A DNA stretch of 64,000 nucleotides from JABDIP01 sp965250245. Its GTDB lineage: Bacteria; Pseudomonadota; Alphaproteobacteria; DSM-16000; Inquilinaceae. The notes below the pieces were generated by a model. That model was not told the DNA's origin and did no database searches. It saw nothing but the letters and a program-made list of their open reading frames with translations. Position numbers and translations under genes: made by a program. Where the stretch lies: the NCBI GenBank assembly GCA_965250245.1, contig OZ252296.1:4836001-4900000 (forward strand), given 5' to 3'. Below are positions 23,677 through 32,713 of this stretch, piece after piece (the first letter of the stretch is position 1; the number at the start of each line of letters is the position of its first letter).

Positions 23677-25743
23677 ATGACAGATACTGCAGCCGCCCAG
23701 GCTGGCGGGGACGCGGAGAGCTTTGCCGCGCTCCTGGAGGAGTCGCTGGGCAAGACCGAGAGTTTCGAAGGGACCGTCGTCAAGGGCACGGTCATCGCCG
23801 TCGAGAACGACATGGCGTTGATCGACGTCGGCCTGAAATCCGAGGGCCGGGTACCGCTGAAGGAATTCACCGCACCGGGCCAGGAATCGGAGATGAAGCC
23901 CGGCGACGAGGTCGAGGTCTTCGTCGAGCGCATGGAGGACCGCAACGGCGAGGCCGTGCTGTCCCGCGAGAAGGCCCGCCGCGAGGAGGCCTGGACCCAG
24001 CTCGAGAAGGCGTTCAACAACCAGGATCGGGTGACCGGCACCATCTTCGGCAAGGTCAAGGGCGGCTTCACCGTCGACCTGTCGGGCGCCGTCGCGTTCC
24101 TGCCGGGCAGCCAGGTGGACATCCGCCCGGTGCGGGACATCTCGCCGCTGCTGGGCACGCCGCAGCCCTTCCAGATCCTCAAGATGGACCGCAACCGGGG
24201 CAACATCGTCGTGTCCCGCCGCGCGGTGCTGGAGGAGAGCCGGGCCGAGGCGCGTTCGGAGCTGGTGGCCAACCTGAAGGAAGGCCAGGTGCTGGAAGGC
24301 GTGGTGAAGAACATCACCGATTACGGCGCCTTCGTCGATCTGGGCGGCGTGGACGGGCTGCTGCACGTCACCGACATCGCCTGGCGGCGCATCAACCACC
24401 CGACCGAGGCTCTGCAGATCGGCCAGACCGTCAAGGTCCAGGTGATCCGCTTCAACCCGGAGACCCAGCGCATCAGCCTGGGCATGAAGCAGCTCGAGGC
24501 CGATCCGTGGGAGGGCGTCGAGGCGAAGTACCCGGTCGGCACCAAGTTCAAGGGCCGGGTCACCAACATCACCGATTACGGCGCCTTCGTGGAGCTGGAG
24601 CCGGGCATCGAGGGCCTGGTCCACGTCTCGGAGATGAGCTGGACCAAGAAGAACGTCCATCCGGGCAAGATCGTCTCCACCTCCCAGGAGGTCGAGGTGA
24701 TGATCCTGGACGTCGACCCGCACAAGCGGCGGATCAGCCTGGGCCTCAAGCAGTGCCTGGAGAATCCTTGGGACGGCTTCGCCGAGCGCTTCCCGGTCAA
24801 TTCCGAGATCGAGGGCGAGGTCAAGAACATCACCGAGTTCGGGATGTTCGTCGGCCTGCCGGGCGACATCGACGGCATGGTCCACCTGTCGGACCTGTCC
24901 TGGTCGCAATCTGGCGAGGAGGCGATCCAGACCTACAAGAAGGGCGACAAGGTCCAGGTCAAGGTGCTCGACGTCGACATCGACAAGGAGCGCATCTCGC
25001 TCGGCATCAAGCAACTCGAGGAAGACCCCTTCGAGAAGTCGGCGACGACGGTCAAGAAGGGTGCCGTGGTCACCTGCACCGTCAGCCAGATCACCGATGG
25101 CGGCATCGAGGTGAGCGTCGGCGACGAGGGGCTGATCGGCTTCATTCGCAAGTCCGACCTGTCCCGCGAGCGCTCCGAGCAGCGGCCCGACCGCTTCGCC
25201 GTCGGCGAGAAGGTCGACGCCAAGGTGACCCAGGTCGACCGTGCGTCGCGCAAGGTCTCCTTGTCGATCAAGGCCCGCGAGGTCCAGGAAGAGAAGCAGG
25301 CGATGGCCGAGTACGGCTCGTCCGACAGCGGCGCCTCGCTCGGCGACATCCTGGGTGCGGCGCTGAAGAAGGCGCAGGAAGCCACCAAGGACGCCGATGG
25401 CGAGCCGGAGGCGGCCGAGGAGCCGGCCGAGGCCGAGGCGAAGGCCGAACCGGAGCCGGAGCCCGAGCCCGAGCCCGAGCCCGAACCTGAAGCCGAGGCG
25501 GAACCGGCAGCCGAGGCTGAGGCCGAGGCCCCGGAGGCCGAGGCCGAAGCGGAGGCGGCGGTCGAGGCCGAAGCCGAGGCACCGGAAGAGGCGGAAGCCG
25601 AGGAGCCGAAGCCGAAGAAGGCGGCTGCGAAAAAGACTGCCGCAGCGAAAAAGACGACGACCAAGAAGTCGGGCTCAACCAAGAAGTCCAAGGCCAAGGC
25701 GGCCGACGACGAGGCCGAGTCGGGCGACGACGCCGACGCCTGA
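23677..25743 (+). CDS. rpsA: 30S ribosomal protein S1 with long charged C-terminal tail
   Basis: Ribosomal protein S1, 688 residues, with six S1/OB-fold RNA-binding domains. Repeats such as NITDYGAFVDLGGVDGLLHV, NITDYGAFVELEPGIEGLVHV and NITEFGMFVGLPGDIDGMVHL are clear. S1 recruits mRNA to the 30S subunit. After the sixth domain there is a tail of about 117 residues (from ~572). It is first Glu/Pro/Ala-rich with (EP)n and (EA)n tracts, then Lys/Ala/Thr-rich (KKAAAKKTAAAKKTTTKK), then acidic again. Alphaproteobacterial S1 usually ends near 560-570 residues, so the tail is an addition. A strong terminator follows. Confidence 0.97.
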   Translation: MTDTAAAQAGGDAESFAALLEESLGKTESFEGTVVKGTVIAVENDMALIDVGLKSEGRVPLKEFTAPGQESEMKPGDEVEVFVERMEDRNGEAVLSREKARREEAWTQLEKAFNNQDRVTGTIFGKVKGGFTVDLSGAVAFLPGSQVDIRPVRDISPLLGTPQPFQILKMDRNRGNIVVSRRAVLEESRAEARSELVANLKEGQVLEGVVKNITDYGAFVDLGGVDGLLHVTDIAWRRINHPTEALQIGQTVKVQVIRFNPETQRISLGMKQLEADPWEGVEAKYPVGTKFKGRVTNITDYGAFVELEPGIEGLVHVSEMSWTKKNVHPGKIVSTSQEVEVMILDVDPHKRRISLGLKQCLENPWDGFAERFPVNSEIEGEVKNITEFGMFVGLPGDIDGMVHLSDLSWSQSGEEAIQTYKKGDKVQVKVLDVDIDKERISLGIKQLEEDPFEKSATTVKKGAVVTCTVSQITDGGIEVSVGDEGLIGFIRKSDLSRERSEQRPDRFAVGEKVDAKVTQVDRASRKVSLSIKAREVQEEKQAMAEYGSSDSGASLGDILGAALKKAQEATKDADGEPEAAEEPAEAEAKAEPEPEPEPEPEPEPEAEAEPAAEAEAEAPEAEAEAEAAVEAEAEAPEEAEAEEPKPKKAAAKKTAAAKKTTTKKSGSTKKSKAKAADDEAESGDDADA

Positions 25744-26078
25744 CGCCGACTTCGAAAATTCGACCCGTTGGGGCCGCCACGATGCGTCGTGGCGGCCTCT
25801 TCTTTTCTCCAACCTCCTCCAATCCTTGGGCGACTCAGGAAAACCCCTTTTTTCTGAGGGGCTTATCCTTGCGTTTGAAAAATCTCTCTGGCACCATCGA
25901 GTGTCGTGTCGGCTTTGCCGGCGACGAACGGGGGTTGGGGAACGACAGGCAGCGTTAGACCGGCGATCGCAGAAGGCCAGAACAGGCCACAGCCGCGGGG
26001 GCAGGGCATCGCCTTCCGGTCGTATCGGCGGACCCAAAAAAGAACGGAAAATCGCAGCCGTCCTGGGGGCAGTCAGCA
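25744..26078. other. 335-nt intergenic region between rpsA and ihfB
   Basis: It begins with the rpsA terminator. A second small dyad, CCCC-TTTTTTCTGA-GGGG (near 25845-25862), follows. The rest should contain the ihfB promoter but I cannot point to a convincing -35/-10 pair. No gene is seen. Confidence 0.6.
25772..25806 (+). terminator. intrinsic terminator of rpsA
   Basis: An 11-bp perfect stem, GGCCGCCACGA (25772-25782) and TCGTGGCGGCC (25787-25797), with a TGCG loop, is followed by the T-rich TCTTCTTTT. It begins 28 nt after the rpsA stop. Confidence 0.9.
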
Positions 26079-26360
26079 ATGACGAAATCGGAACTGATTA
26101 CGCGTCTGGCGGAGCAGAATCCGCATCTCTACCAGCGCGACGTGGAAAAGATCGTCACAACCATTTTCGACGAGATCTCGGAAGCGCTGGCCCGCGGCCA
26201 GCGTGTCGAACTGCGGGGATTCGGCGCCTTCTCGGTGAAGGAGCGCAGCGCCCGGGTCGGGCGCAATCCCAGGACCGGCGAGGCGGTCCGCGTGGCGCGC
26301 AAATTCATCCCGTTCTTCAAGACGGGCAAGCAACTGCGCGAACGTCTGAACACGGGCTGA
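26079..26360 (+). CDS. ihfB: integration host factor subunit beta
   Basis: A 93-residue DNA-bending protein of the HU/IHF family. MTKSELITRLAEQNPHLYQRDVEKIV, the dimer helices, RVELRGFGAFSVKERSARVGRNPRTGEAV (DNA-binding arm with the intercalating proline in GRNPRTGE) and VRVARKFIPFFKTGKQLRERLN are all present. The extended N-terminal helix and the neighbouring rpsA identify it as the beta subunit rather than HU. IHF acts with the alpha subunit in recombination, replication and sigma-54 transcription. Confidence 0.96.
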   Translation: MTKSELITRLAEQNPHLYQRDVEKIVTTIFDEISEALARGQRVELRGFGAFSVKERSARVGRNPRTGEAVRVARKFIPFFKTGKQLRERLNTG

Positions 26361-26677
26361 GTTCCAGCCCGCCATCGTGCCGTTGCCGACCGGCGGAGGG
26401 GTTCCGGCGGTCCGGATCGTGTGTCGGCCGCATAGCGCCCGCTCGGCAATTGCCGGCGCCCTCCCGCTCTGCCGCCGATTACGCCTCTACCGTCGTTTGA
26501 AATATTCGCAGCAAAATCGTGCATCCGGTGCGGTTTGCCTGTGACATCGGGCCCGATTGACGACATCATGGTGCGCATACCCAAATTGGGTGACGGCCGT
26601 GAAGTCACCATCCTGCGGCCCGGCCGTTCGGCCGACGATCTTCGTTGCATATCGATCCATTCGAACCGGGGGGAAGC
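26361..26677. other. 317-nt region upstream of the secreted beta-helix gene
   Basis: It separates ihfB from a gene that looks inserted. Apart from the ACCCAA-A-TTGGGT dyad listed separately and a GGGCTG/CAGCCC dyad just after ihfB, I see no gene or clear promoter. Confidence 0.5.
26579..26591. promoter_or_regulatory. short perfect dyad, possible operator
   Basis: ACCCAA-A-TTGGGT is a perfect 6-1-6 inverted repeat, 87 nt upstream of the secreted-protein start. A regulator-binding role is only inferred from symmetry and position. Confidence 0.3.
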
Positions 26678-28747
26678 ATGAGCCGGGGTCAGTTTGGCGA
26701 TCGAGGGCGCCGCCTGTTGGCATTGCCGGGTCTTGTCCTGGCGCTGGCGATCGGGCAGAGCGGAACGGCGCAGGCGCTTGAGTATTTCGGGCCCAATGTG
26801 ACGATCTTCGACCCAAGCATGCCGACCGCGGAGATCCAGGCCCGGTTCGACGAGGTCTGGGAGCTGCAGCGCGATGCTGAGATGGGCTCCGGACGCTACA
26901 GCCTGCTCTTCCTGCCGGGTGAGTACGGTTCGGCCGAGGAGCCGCTGCTGGGCCGTGTCGGCTATTACACCGAGGTCGCCGGGCTGGGCGCATCGCCGGG
27001 CGACGTGCAGATCAACGGCAAGATCGAGGCCTACAACCGCTGCTTCGACGCGCCCGACCGGCCGAATTACGACCTGTCGAATCCGGACGTCCAGTGCTTC
27101 GCGCTGAACAATTTCTGGCGCGGCATGTCCAACCTGACGATCAACGTCGTTCCCGGATCGGTGGACCCCGCCGAATGGTACGCCTGCGAAGCGGGCCTTC
27201 CCTTCAACACCTGGGCGGTGTCGCAGGCGGTCTCGCTGCGCCGGGTCCACATCAACGGCGTCGATGACATCCCCGAGCTCTTTCTCTTCGACGCCTGCCT
27301 GCAACGGCCCGGCTTCGCCAGCGGCGGGTTCATCGCGGATTCGCGGCCAGGGGGCGTGATCAATGGCGGGCAGCAGCAATGGCTGACCCGCAACAGCGAG
27401 ATCGAATTCTGGTCGAACGCGGTCTGGAACCAGGTCTTCACCGGCGTGGTCGGCGCCCCGGACGACGCCACCTTCCCGGACCCGCCCTACACCACCCTCG
27501 ACACCACCCCGCTGAGCCGGGAGAAGCCCTACCTGTTCGTCGACGAGGACGGCGATCTCAACGTGCGTGTCCCGTCGGCGCATACCGACACACGGGGCAT
27601 CAGTTGGGCCGACGGCATGACGCCCGGCCGGACGATCCCGATTTCCGCGTTCTACGTCGCCGACCCCTCCGACTCGATCCGGCGGATCAACCGGCAGCTC
27701 GCCCGCGGCATGCACCTGATCCTTACCCCCGGCGTGTACGACGTCGCGCGGAGCATCTCCGTGCGTCGCGCCGACACGGTCGTACTGGGCATGGGCCTGG
27801 CGACGCTCACCGCATTCGACGGCGCCATCCCGCTGAAAGTCGCCGACCGGCCGGGGATCGTCATCGCCGGCGTGACGGTCGACGCGGGCAGCGTCGAATC
27901 TCCGGTGCTGCTGCAGGTCGGCCGGCGGAACGACGACGACGATGATGATGATGATGGCGACGACGACGACGGCGACGAACGCCGCGACGAGGACGATGAC
28001 GGCGATGATGACGACGACGATGGAGGGCGCGACCGGATCAACCCGACGACGCTCAGCGACGTCTATTTCCGCATCGGCGGCCCATACATCGGCAAGACCG
28101 ACATCGCGCTGGAGGTCAACAGCGATGACGTCCTGATCGACCACACCTGGGTGTGGCGCGCCGACCACGGCATCGAGGGCTTCGACGCGAATTGCGATCT
28201 CCTCGATCCGGAGAACTGCATCGACGGCTATCTCGGCGACGACATCCGGTGGGACACCAACATCGGCCGCGTCGGCGCCGTCATCAATGGCGACGACGTC
28301 ACCGCGACCGGCCTGTTCGTCGAGCACTTCCAGGAATACAACACGATCTGGAACGGCGAGCGCGGCCGCGTCTACCTGTACCAGAACGAGCTGCCCTACG
28401 ACCCGCCGACCCAGGCGGACTGGACGGCGGATGACGGCACCCTGGGATGGGCGGCGTACAAGGTCGACGACGACGTCGAGGAGCACCTGCTGTGGGGCGC
28501 CGGGGTCTACATCTTCAACCGGAACAACCCGGATATCGTTACCGAGAACGGGTACGAGGTGCCGGCGAGCCCCGGCGTCCGGCTGAACCACATCATGACC
28601 AACAACCTCAGCGGCCCGGGGACGATCAACCACATCGTCAATGGCTGCGGCCCCACGCTCGACGGGATCCCCGACCCGGGCGATCCGGACAATTACGAGG
28701 ACCAGGAATACATCGTCACCTATCCGCCCTGCCCGCCGGGCTTCTGA
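26678..28747 (+). CDS. secreted beta-helix-like protein with poly-aspartate insert
   Basis: A 689-residue exported protein. A signal peptide (RRLLALPGLVLALAIGQSGTAQA) precedes the mature FGPNVTIFDPSMPTAEIQ. That opening, with FNTWAVSQAVSLRRVHI, FASGGFIADSRPGG, SREKPYLFVDEDG and RADTVVLGMGLATLTAF, resembles a family of large secreted proteins of actinobacteria, often annotated 'coagulation factor 5/8 type' or 'adenylyl cyclase', with a GH55-like right-handed beta-helix fold. That relation is from memory. At residues 418-452 an insert has 24 Asp in 35 residues, plausibly binding calcium. No catalytic activity can be assigned. The start is ATG 26678 after GGGGGAAG. Confidence 0.75.
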   Translation: MSRGQFGDRGRRLLALPGLVLALAIGQSGTAQALEYFGPNVTIFDPSMPTAEIQARFDEVWELQRDAEMGSGRYSLLFLPGEYGSAEEPLLGRVGYYTEVAGLGASPGDVQINGKIEAYNRCFDAPDRPNYDLSNPDVQCFALNNFWRGMSNLTINVVPGSVDPAEWYACEAGLPFNTWAVSQAVSLRRVHINGVDDIPELFLFDACLQRPGFASGGFIADSRPGGVINGGQQQWLTRNSEIEFWSNAVWNQVFTGVVGAPDDATFPDPPYTTLDTTPLSREKPYLFVDEDGDLNVRVPSAHTDTRGISWADGMTPGRTIPISAFYVADPSDSIRRINRQLARGMHLILTPGVYDVARSISVRRADTVVLGMGLATLTAFDGAIPLKVADRPGIVIAGVTVDAGSVESPVLLQVGRRNDDDDDDDDGDDDDGDERRDEDDDGDDDDDDGGRDRINPTTLSDVYFRIGGPYIGKTDIALEVNSDDVLIDHTWVWRADHGIEGFDANCDLLDPENCIDGYLGDDIRWDTNIGRVGAVINGDDVTATGLFVEHFQEYNTIWNGERGRVYLYQNELPYDPPTQADWTADDGTLGWAAYKVDDDVEEHLLWGAGVYIFNRNNPDIVTENGYEVPASPGVRLNHIMTNNLSGPGTINHIVNGCGPTLDGIPDPGDPDNYEDQEYIVTYPPCPPGF

Positions 28748-28869
28748 CGCCGATCCGGCGGCCCGGGCGCCGGGGCGACCCGGCGCGACATGCGGTGATG
28801 GCCGCTTGATTTGGGGGCGGCATTTGCGCGACTCTCCGGACTCGCCTCGCGACCGGATTGCGGCTCTCG

Positions 28870-29295
28870 ATGAAACAGCCACTGCGCTACCTGTCCTGGA
28901 TCGTCACGGTGCCGCTCGCGGCGGTGGTGATCTCGTTCGCCGTTTCGAACCGGGACCCGGCGGTCCTGAAGCTCTGGCCGCTGCCCTTCGAGTTGGAGAT
29001 GCCGGTGTTCCTGCCGGTGCTGGGCGCCCTGGTGTTCGGCTTCGTCGCCGGCGGGTTCGTCGCCTGGTGGTCCGGCGGCCGCTACCGCCGCCTGGCGCGG
29101 CGCCAGAACAACAAGCTGCGGCGCCTGAGCGCGGAGGCCGACGCGCTGAAGGCGCGGGAGGCGGAGCAGTCCGAGACCGAGACCCGCAAGCGCGAAGCCG
29201 ATCGTCTGGCCGCCGCCGAACAGGCGTCCGAGCAATCCGCGCTGAAGGAGGCGGGGGCCGCGCCCCAGGCGCTGGCGTCGCCGGACACCCGATGA
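28870..29295 (+). CDS. lapA: LapA family protein (DUF1049)
   Basis: A 141-residue inner-membrane protein. Two hydrophobic segments lie at the N-terminus (YLSWIVTVPLAAVVISFAV and FLPVLGALVFGFVAGGFVAWW), separated by the conserved SNRDPAVLKLWPLPFELEMPV. A cytoplasmic basic and coiled-coil tail (RYRRLARRQNNKLRRL...EAEQSETETRKREAD) follows. This is the LapA/DUF1049 layout; in E. coli LapA is linked to LapB and lipopolysaccharide assembly control. In alphaproteobacteria the gene usually follows ihfB directly; here a 2-kb secreted-protein gene separates them. The start at 28870 was preferred over 28858 by homology. Confidence 0.85.
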   Translation: MKQPLRYLSWIVTVPLAAVVISFAVSNRDPAVLKLWPLPFELEMPVFLPVLGALVFGFVAGGFVAWWSGGRYRRLARRQNNKLRRLSAEADALKAREAEQSETETRKREADRLAAAEQASEQSALKEAGAAPQALASPDTR

Positions 29296-29337
29296 GCGCC
29301 GGCGCGCCCGCCCGCGCCGTATGCGGGCCCTGAGGCC

Positions 29338-30273
29338 ATGCGGATCATCGGCGCCATCGAGGTCGAGACCGCCCTGGACTACCCGACCCTGGCGGAACGG
29401 CTGCGGCAGATGTTCCGCTCCGGCTGCGCGGTCCCGCTGCGCCATCACCACACCATCCCGACCCATGGCGACTCGGACGCCACGCTGCTGATCATGCCGG
29501 CCTGGCAGACCGGCCGGCATATCGGCGTCAAGCTGGTCACCGTGTTCCCCGACAACGCCAAGGCCAGCCTGCCCTCGGTCATGGGCGCCTATCTGCTTCT
29601 GGACGGCAAGTCCGGCCAGCCGCAGGCCCTCATCGACGGCCCGTCGCTGACCCTGCGTCGGACCGCGGCGGCGTCGGCGCTGGCGGCCCGATACCTGGCG
29701 CGGGAGGATTGCGAGCGGCTGCTGATGGTCGGGACCGGCGCGCTGGCGCCACACCTGATCCTGGCCCATGCCTCGGTCCGGCCGATCTGCAACGTGCTGG
29801 TCTGGGGCCGCAACCCGGACAAGGCGAAGAAGCTGGCCAGCCGGCTGGACCGCCCGGATTTCCGGGTCGCCGCCACCACCGATCTGGAGGGTGCGGCGCG
29901 CGGCGCGCATGTCATCTCCTGCGCCACCATGAGCAGCGATCCGCTGGTCCTCGGCGACTGGCTGGAGCCCGGCACTCATCTCGACCTGGTCGGCGGCTTC
30001 ACCCCCGACATGCGCGAGGCCGACGACGCGGCGGTCGCCAAGGCGCGGGTCTTCGTCGACACCCGCGAAGGCGCGCTGAACGAGGCCGGGGATGTGGTGC
30101 AGCCGCTGAAGGCCGGGGTGATCACCGAGGACGACATCGCCGGCGACCTCTTTGAACTGACTCGGGGCGAGCGCGCCGGCCGGCGGTTCTACGACCAGAT
30201 CACCCTGTTCAAATCCGTCGGCACCGCGCTGGAGGATTTGGCCGCCGCCCAGCTCGCGGTCCAGGTGGTCTGA
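29338..30273 (+). CDS. ornithine cyclodeaminase family protein
   Basis: A 311-residue NAD(P)-dependent enzyme of the ornithine cyclodeaminase/mu-crystallin family. GVKLVTVFPDNAKASLPSVMGAYLLLDGKSGQPQALIDG is the family's central block. TLRRTAAASALAARYLA and the Rossmann region LLMVGTGALAPHLILAHASV follow, then VISCATMSSDPLVLGDWLEPGTHLDLVG. Members act as ornithine cyclodeaminase, ketimine reductase or alanine dehydrogenase, and the specific substrate cannot be read from sequence. It precedes an AGE-family epimerase by 5 nt, so the two are probably co-transcribed. Confidence 0.88.
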   Translation: MRIIGAIEVETALDYPTLAERLRQMFRSGCAVPLRHHHTIPTHGDSDATLLIMPAWQTGRHIGVKLVTVFPDNAKASLPSVMGAYLLLDGKSGQPQALIDGPSLTLRRTAAASALAARYLAREDCERLLMVGTGALAPHLILAHASVRPICNVLVWGRNPDKAKKLASRLDRPDFRVAATTDLEGAARGAHVISCATMSSDPLVLGDWLEPGTHLDLVGGFTPDMREADDAAVAKARVFVDTREGALNEAGDVVQPLKAGVITEDDIAGDLFELTRGERAGRRFYDQITLFKSVGTALEDLAAAQLAVQVV

Positions 30274-30278
30274 CGCCC

Positions 30279-31472
30279 ATGCCGGTGCCCGCGCTTCGGC
30301 CCTGGCTTCTGGACACGGTCCTGCCGTTCTGGGCGGAGGCCGGCATCGACCCGCGCAATGGCGGCTTCGTGGAGCGGCTCGATCTGGACCGCCGCCCCGA
30401 GCCGGACGCGGACCGGCGCCTGCGGGTCCAGGCCCGGCAGATCTACGTCTTCAGCCACGGCCACCTGCTTGGCGCGCCGGAATGGGCGCTGGAGGCCGCG
30501 CGCTCGGGTTTCCGCTTCCTGACCGAACACGGTTGGGACACCGATGGCGGCTGGCATCACCTGCTCACCGGCGCGGGCGAACCGAAGGACCGGCGCAAGG
30601 ACACCTACGACCACGCCTTCGTGCTCTACGCCATGGCCTGGCTGCACCGGGCGACGGGCGAGGATGCCCCGCTCGACTGGGCGGAGCGCACGATCGGCTT
30701 CCTCGACCATTGCCTCGCCGATCCCAGGGGCGGCGGCTATTGGGAGGAACTGGCACCGGATGGCGCGACCGACCGCCTGCCGCGCCGCCAGAACCCGCAC
30801 ATGCACCTGCTGGAGGCGTGTCTGGCCTTGTTCGAGGCGACCGGCGATGCGGATTGGCGCCGCCGGGCCGAGGGCATCATCGCCCTCTTCCACGATCACT
30901 TCTTCGACGCGGAAACCGGCACCCTGGGCGAGTTCTTCACCGCCGACTGGCAGCCGGCCGACGGGGCGGAGGGCATGCTGCGGGAACCCGGCCACCATCT
31001 CGAATGGGTCTGGCTGCTGCTCCACTACCGGCGGCTGACCGGCGATGAGAGTGTCGTCGGCCCGGCCGACCGCCTCTACTGGACCGCGCTGCAATCCGGC
31101 CTCGACGGGCCGCCGGAGGGCATTGCGGCCGCCCTCGATGCGGTCGACCGGACGGGCGCCGTTGTCGAGCCTGGAAAGCGGCTCTGGCCGCAGACCGAGG
31201 CCATCAAGGCGCACCTGGCCCGCCACGAGCTGATCGGCGACATGGAAGCCGGCGACCGCGCCCGGTTGCACCTGGCGATGATGTTCGAGCATTATCTCGG
31301 CGCCGACGACCCGACCTGGCGCGACCGGCTGTCCCGCGACGGCCGCGTCCTGTCCGACCACATCCCGGCCAGCACCCTCTATCACCTGTTCCTCTGCATC
31401 GCCGAGGTGCTGCGCGTTCTGGGCGCGGACGAGGCCGGCTATCGCGATCTGGAGTCGTTACCGTCGTCTTAA
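30279..31472 (+). CDS. AGE family epimerase/isomerase
   Basis: A 397-residue (alpha/alpha)6-barrel protein of the N-acylglucosamine 2-epimerase family. NGGFVERLDLD, LRVQARQIYVFSHGHLLG, KDTYDHAFVLYAMAWLHRATG, QNPHMHLLEACLALFEATGD and PGHHLEWVWLLLHYRRL contain the conserved arginine and paired histidines of the active site. The family includes cellobiose 2-epimerase, aldose-ketose isomerases such as YihS and mannose isomerase; I cannot choose between them. The ORF follows the cyclodeaminase gene by 5 nt. Confidence 0.88.
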   Translation: MPVPALRPWLLDTVLPFWAEAGIDPRNGGFVERLDLDRRPEPDADRRLRVQARQIYVFSHGHLLGAPEWALEAARSGFRFLTEHGWDTDGGWHHLLTGAGEPKDRRKDTYDHAFVLYAMAWLHRATGEDAPLDWAERTIGFLDHCLADPRGGGYWEELAPDGATDRLPRRQNPHMHLLEACLALFEATGDADWRRRAEGIIALFHDHFFDAETGTLGEFFTADWQPADGAEGMLREPGHHLEWVWLLLHYRRLTGDESVVGPADRLYWTALQSGLDGPPEGIAAALDAVDRTGAVVEPGKRLWPQTEAIKAHLARHELIGDMEAGDRARLHLAMMFEHYLGADDPTWRDRLSRDGRVLSDHIPASTLYHLFLCIAEVLRVLGADEAGYRDLESLPSS

Positions 31473-31567
31473 CGAATTCGACGACCGGACCTGATAGACT
31501 CCGCGCCATCGGCCGCAATTGACCAGCACATCCGTTTTGCCGCGCAGAACACTGGGGAGTTACTGCA

Positions 31568-32683
31568 TTGGCTGCGATGCGCGTGACCGTCGTCGGCGCG
31601 GGGATCATGGGCCTCAGCACCGCCTGGGCGCTGAAGCGGCAGGGCCATTTTGTCACCGTCGTCGAACAGTATGACGTGCCCAACACGCTGGGATCGTCGG
31701 TCGACCAGCACCGGCTGATCCGCCATACCTACGGCGCCAGGGCCGGTTACGCGGCCATGGTCGACGACGCCTATGCGGCCTGGGACCGGGTCTGGACCGA
31801 TCTCGGCCGCAGCCTCTTCGTGAAGACCGGGACCCTGTGCGTCGGCGCGACCGGCCATAGCTGGCTGCAGGACAGCGCCGAGGTGCTGGCGGGCCTGGGC
31901 ATGGAGCTGGAATGGCTCGATCGGGAAGCGATGGAGAAGCGCTTCCCCCTGGTCCATGTGCAGGATCGCGACCAGGCCTTCTGGCTGTCCGGCGGCGGCG
32001 TGCTGCTGGCCAACTCGATCATCGAGGGCCTGGCTCGCTACCTGGCGGCCCACAGCGTGCCGATCCGCACCAAGTCCAAGGCCATCGCCATCGACCCCAA
32101 CCGCGCCACGGTGCGCCTCGCCGACGGGCGGGCGATCGATGCCGACCGGCTGGTGGTCGCCGCCGGCCCCTGGGTCGGCCGCCTCCTGACGGGCATGGAA
32201 CAGCGGGTGACGCCGTCGCGGCAGCTCGTCGCCTATGTCGAGCCGCCGGTGGACCAGACCCTGGCCTGGAGCCGCATGCCCATGGTGCTGGATATCGATC
32301 CCGCCTTCGGCTTCTACCTGGTCCCGCCGGTCGGCGGCACCCGGATGAAGGTCGGTGATCACACCTTCACCCTCACCGGCGATCCGGATTGCGATCGCGA
32401 GGCCACCGAGGACGAGGCGAAGGCCCTGCTGGACGGCTGCGGGAGCCGGCTGACCGGCTTCGACCGCTTCCGCCGCGGTCCGGTGAAGACCTGCTTCTAC
32501 ACCGTGGAGCCCGAGGAGCGCTTCATCGTCGAGCCGGTCGGCGACGCCACCTGGGTGATGACCGGCTTCTCCGGCCACGGCTTCAAGTTCGGCCCGCTGC
32601 TGGGCGAGGCCATGGTGGAGGCCCTGGCCGGCGAACGCATGCCCAGCGCGCTGGGCCGCTGGGCCGCCGGCTATCAGGACTGA
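31568..32683 (+). CDS. FAD-dependent oxidoreductase, sarcosine oxidase-like
   Basis: A 371-residue flavoprotein of the DAO/DadA superfamily. VTVVGAGIMGLSTAWALKRQGHFVTVVEQ is the N-terminal dinucleotide-binding fold. SSVDQHRLIRHTYG resembles the flavin-attachment and substrate region of monomeric sarcosine oxidase and N-methyl amino-acid oxidases. The C-terminal FSGHGFKFGPLLGEAMVEAL completes the FAD site and is typical of that branch. It probably oxidises an N-methylated or secondary amine. The start TTG at 31568 has GGGGAG 8 nt upstream; ATG 31577 is an alternative but too far from that site. Confidence 0.88.
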   Translation: MAAMRVTVVGAGIMGLSTAWALKRQGHFVTVVEQYDVPNTLGSSVDQHRLIRHTYGARAGYAAMVDDAYAAWDRVWTDLGRSLFVKTGTLCVGATGHSWLQDSAEVLAGLGMELEWLDREAMEKRFPLVHVQDRDQAFWLSGGGVLLANSIIEGLARYLAAHSVPIRTKSKAIAIDPNRATVRLADGRAIDADRLVVAAGPWVGRLLTGMEQRVTPSRQLVAYVEPPVDQTLAWSRMPMVLDIDPAFGFYLVPPVGGTRMKVGDHTFTLTGDPDCDREATEDEAKALLDGCGSRLTGFDRFRRGPVKTCFYTVEPEERFIVEPVGDATWVMTGFSGHGFKFGPLLGEAMVEALAGERMPSALGRWAAGYQD

Positions 32684-32713
32684 CGGTCGGTCGCCGTCGG
32701 CCTGCTCGCCGGA

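Noticed and set aside
25441..25740. Frameshift or sequencing error as the cause of the S1 tail
   Set aside because: The frame is continuous, the tail has ordered acidic and basic blocks, and it ends right before a strong terminator, so it is probably genuine.
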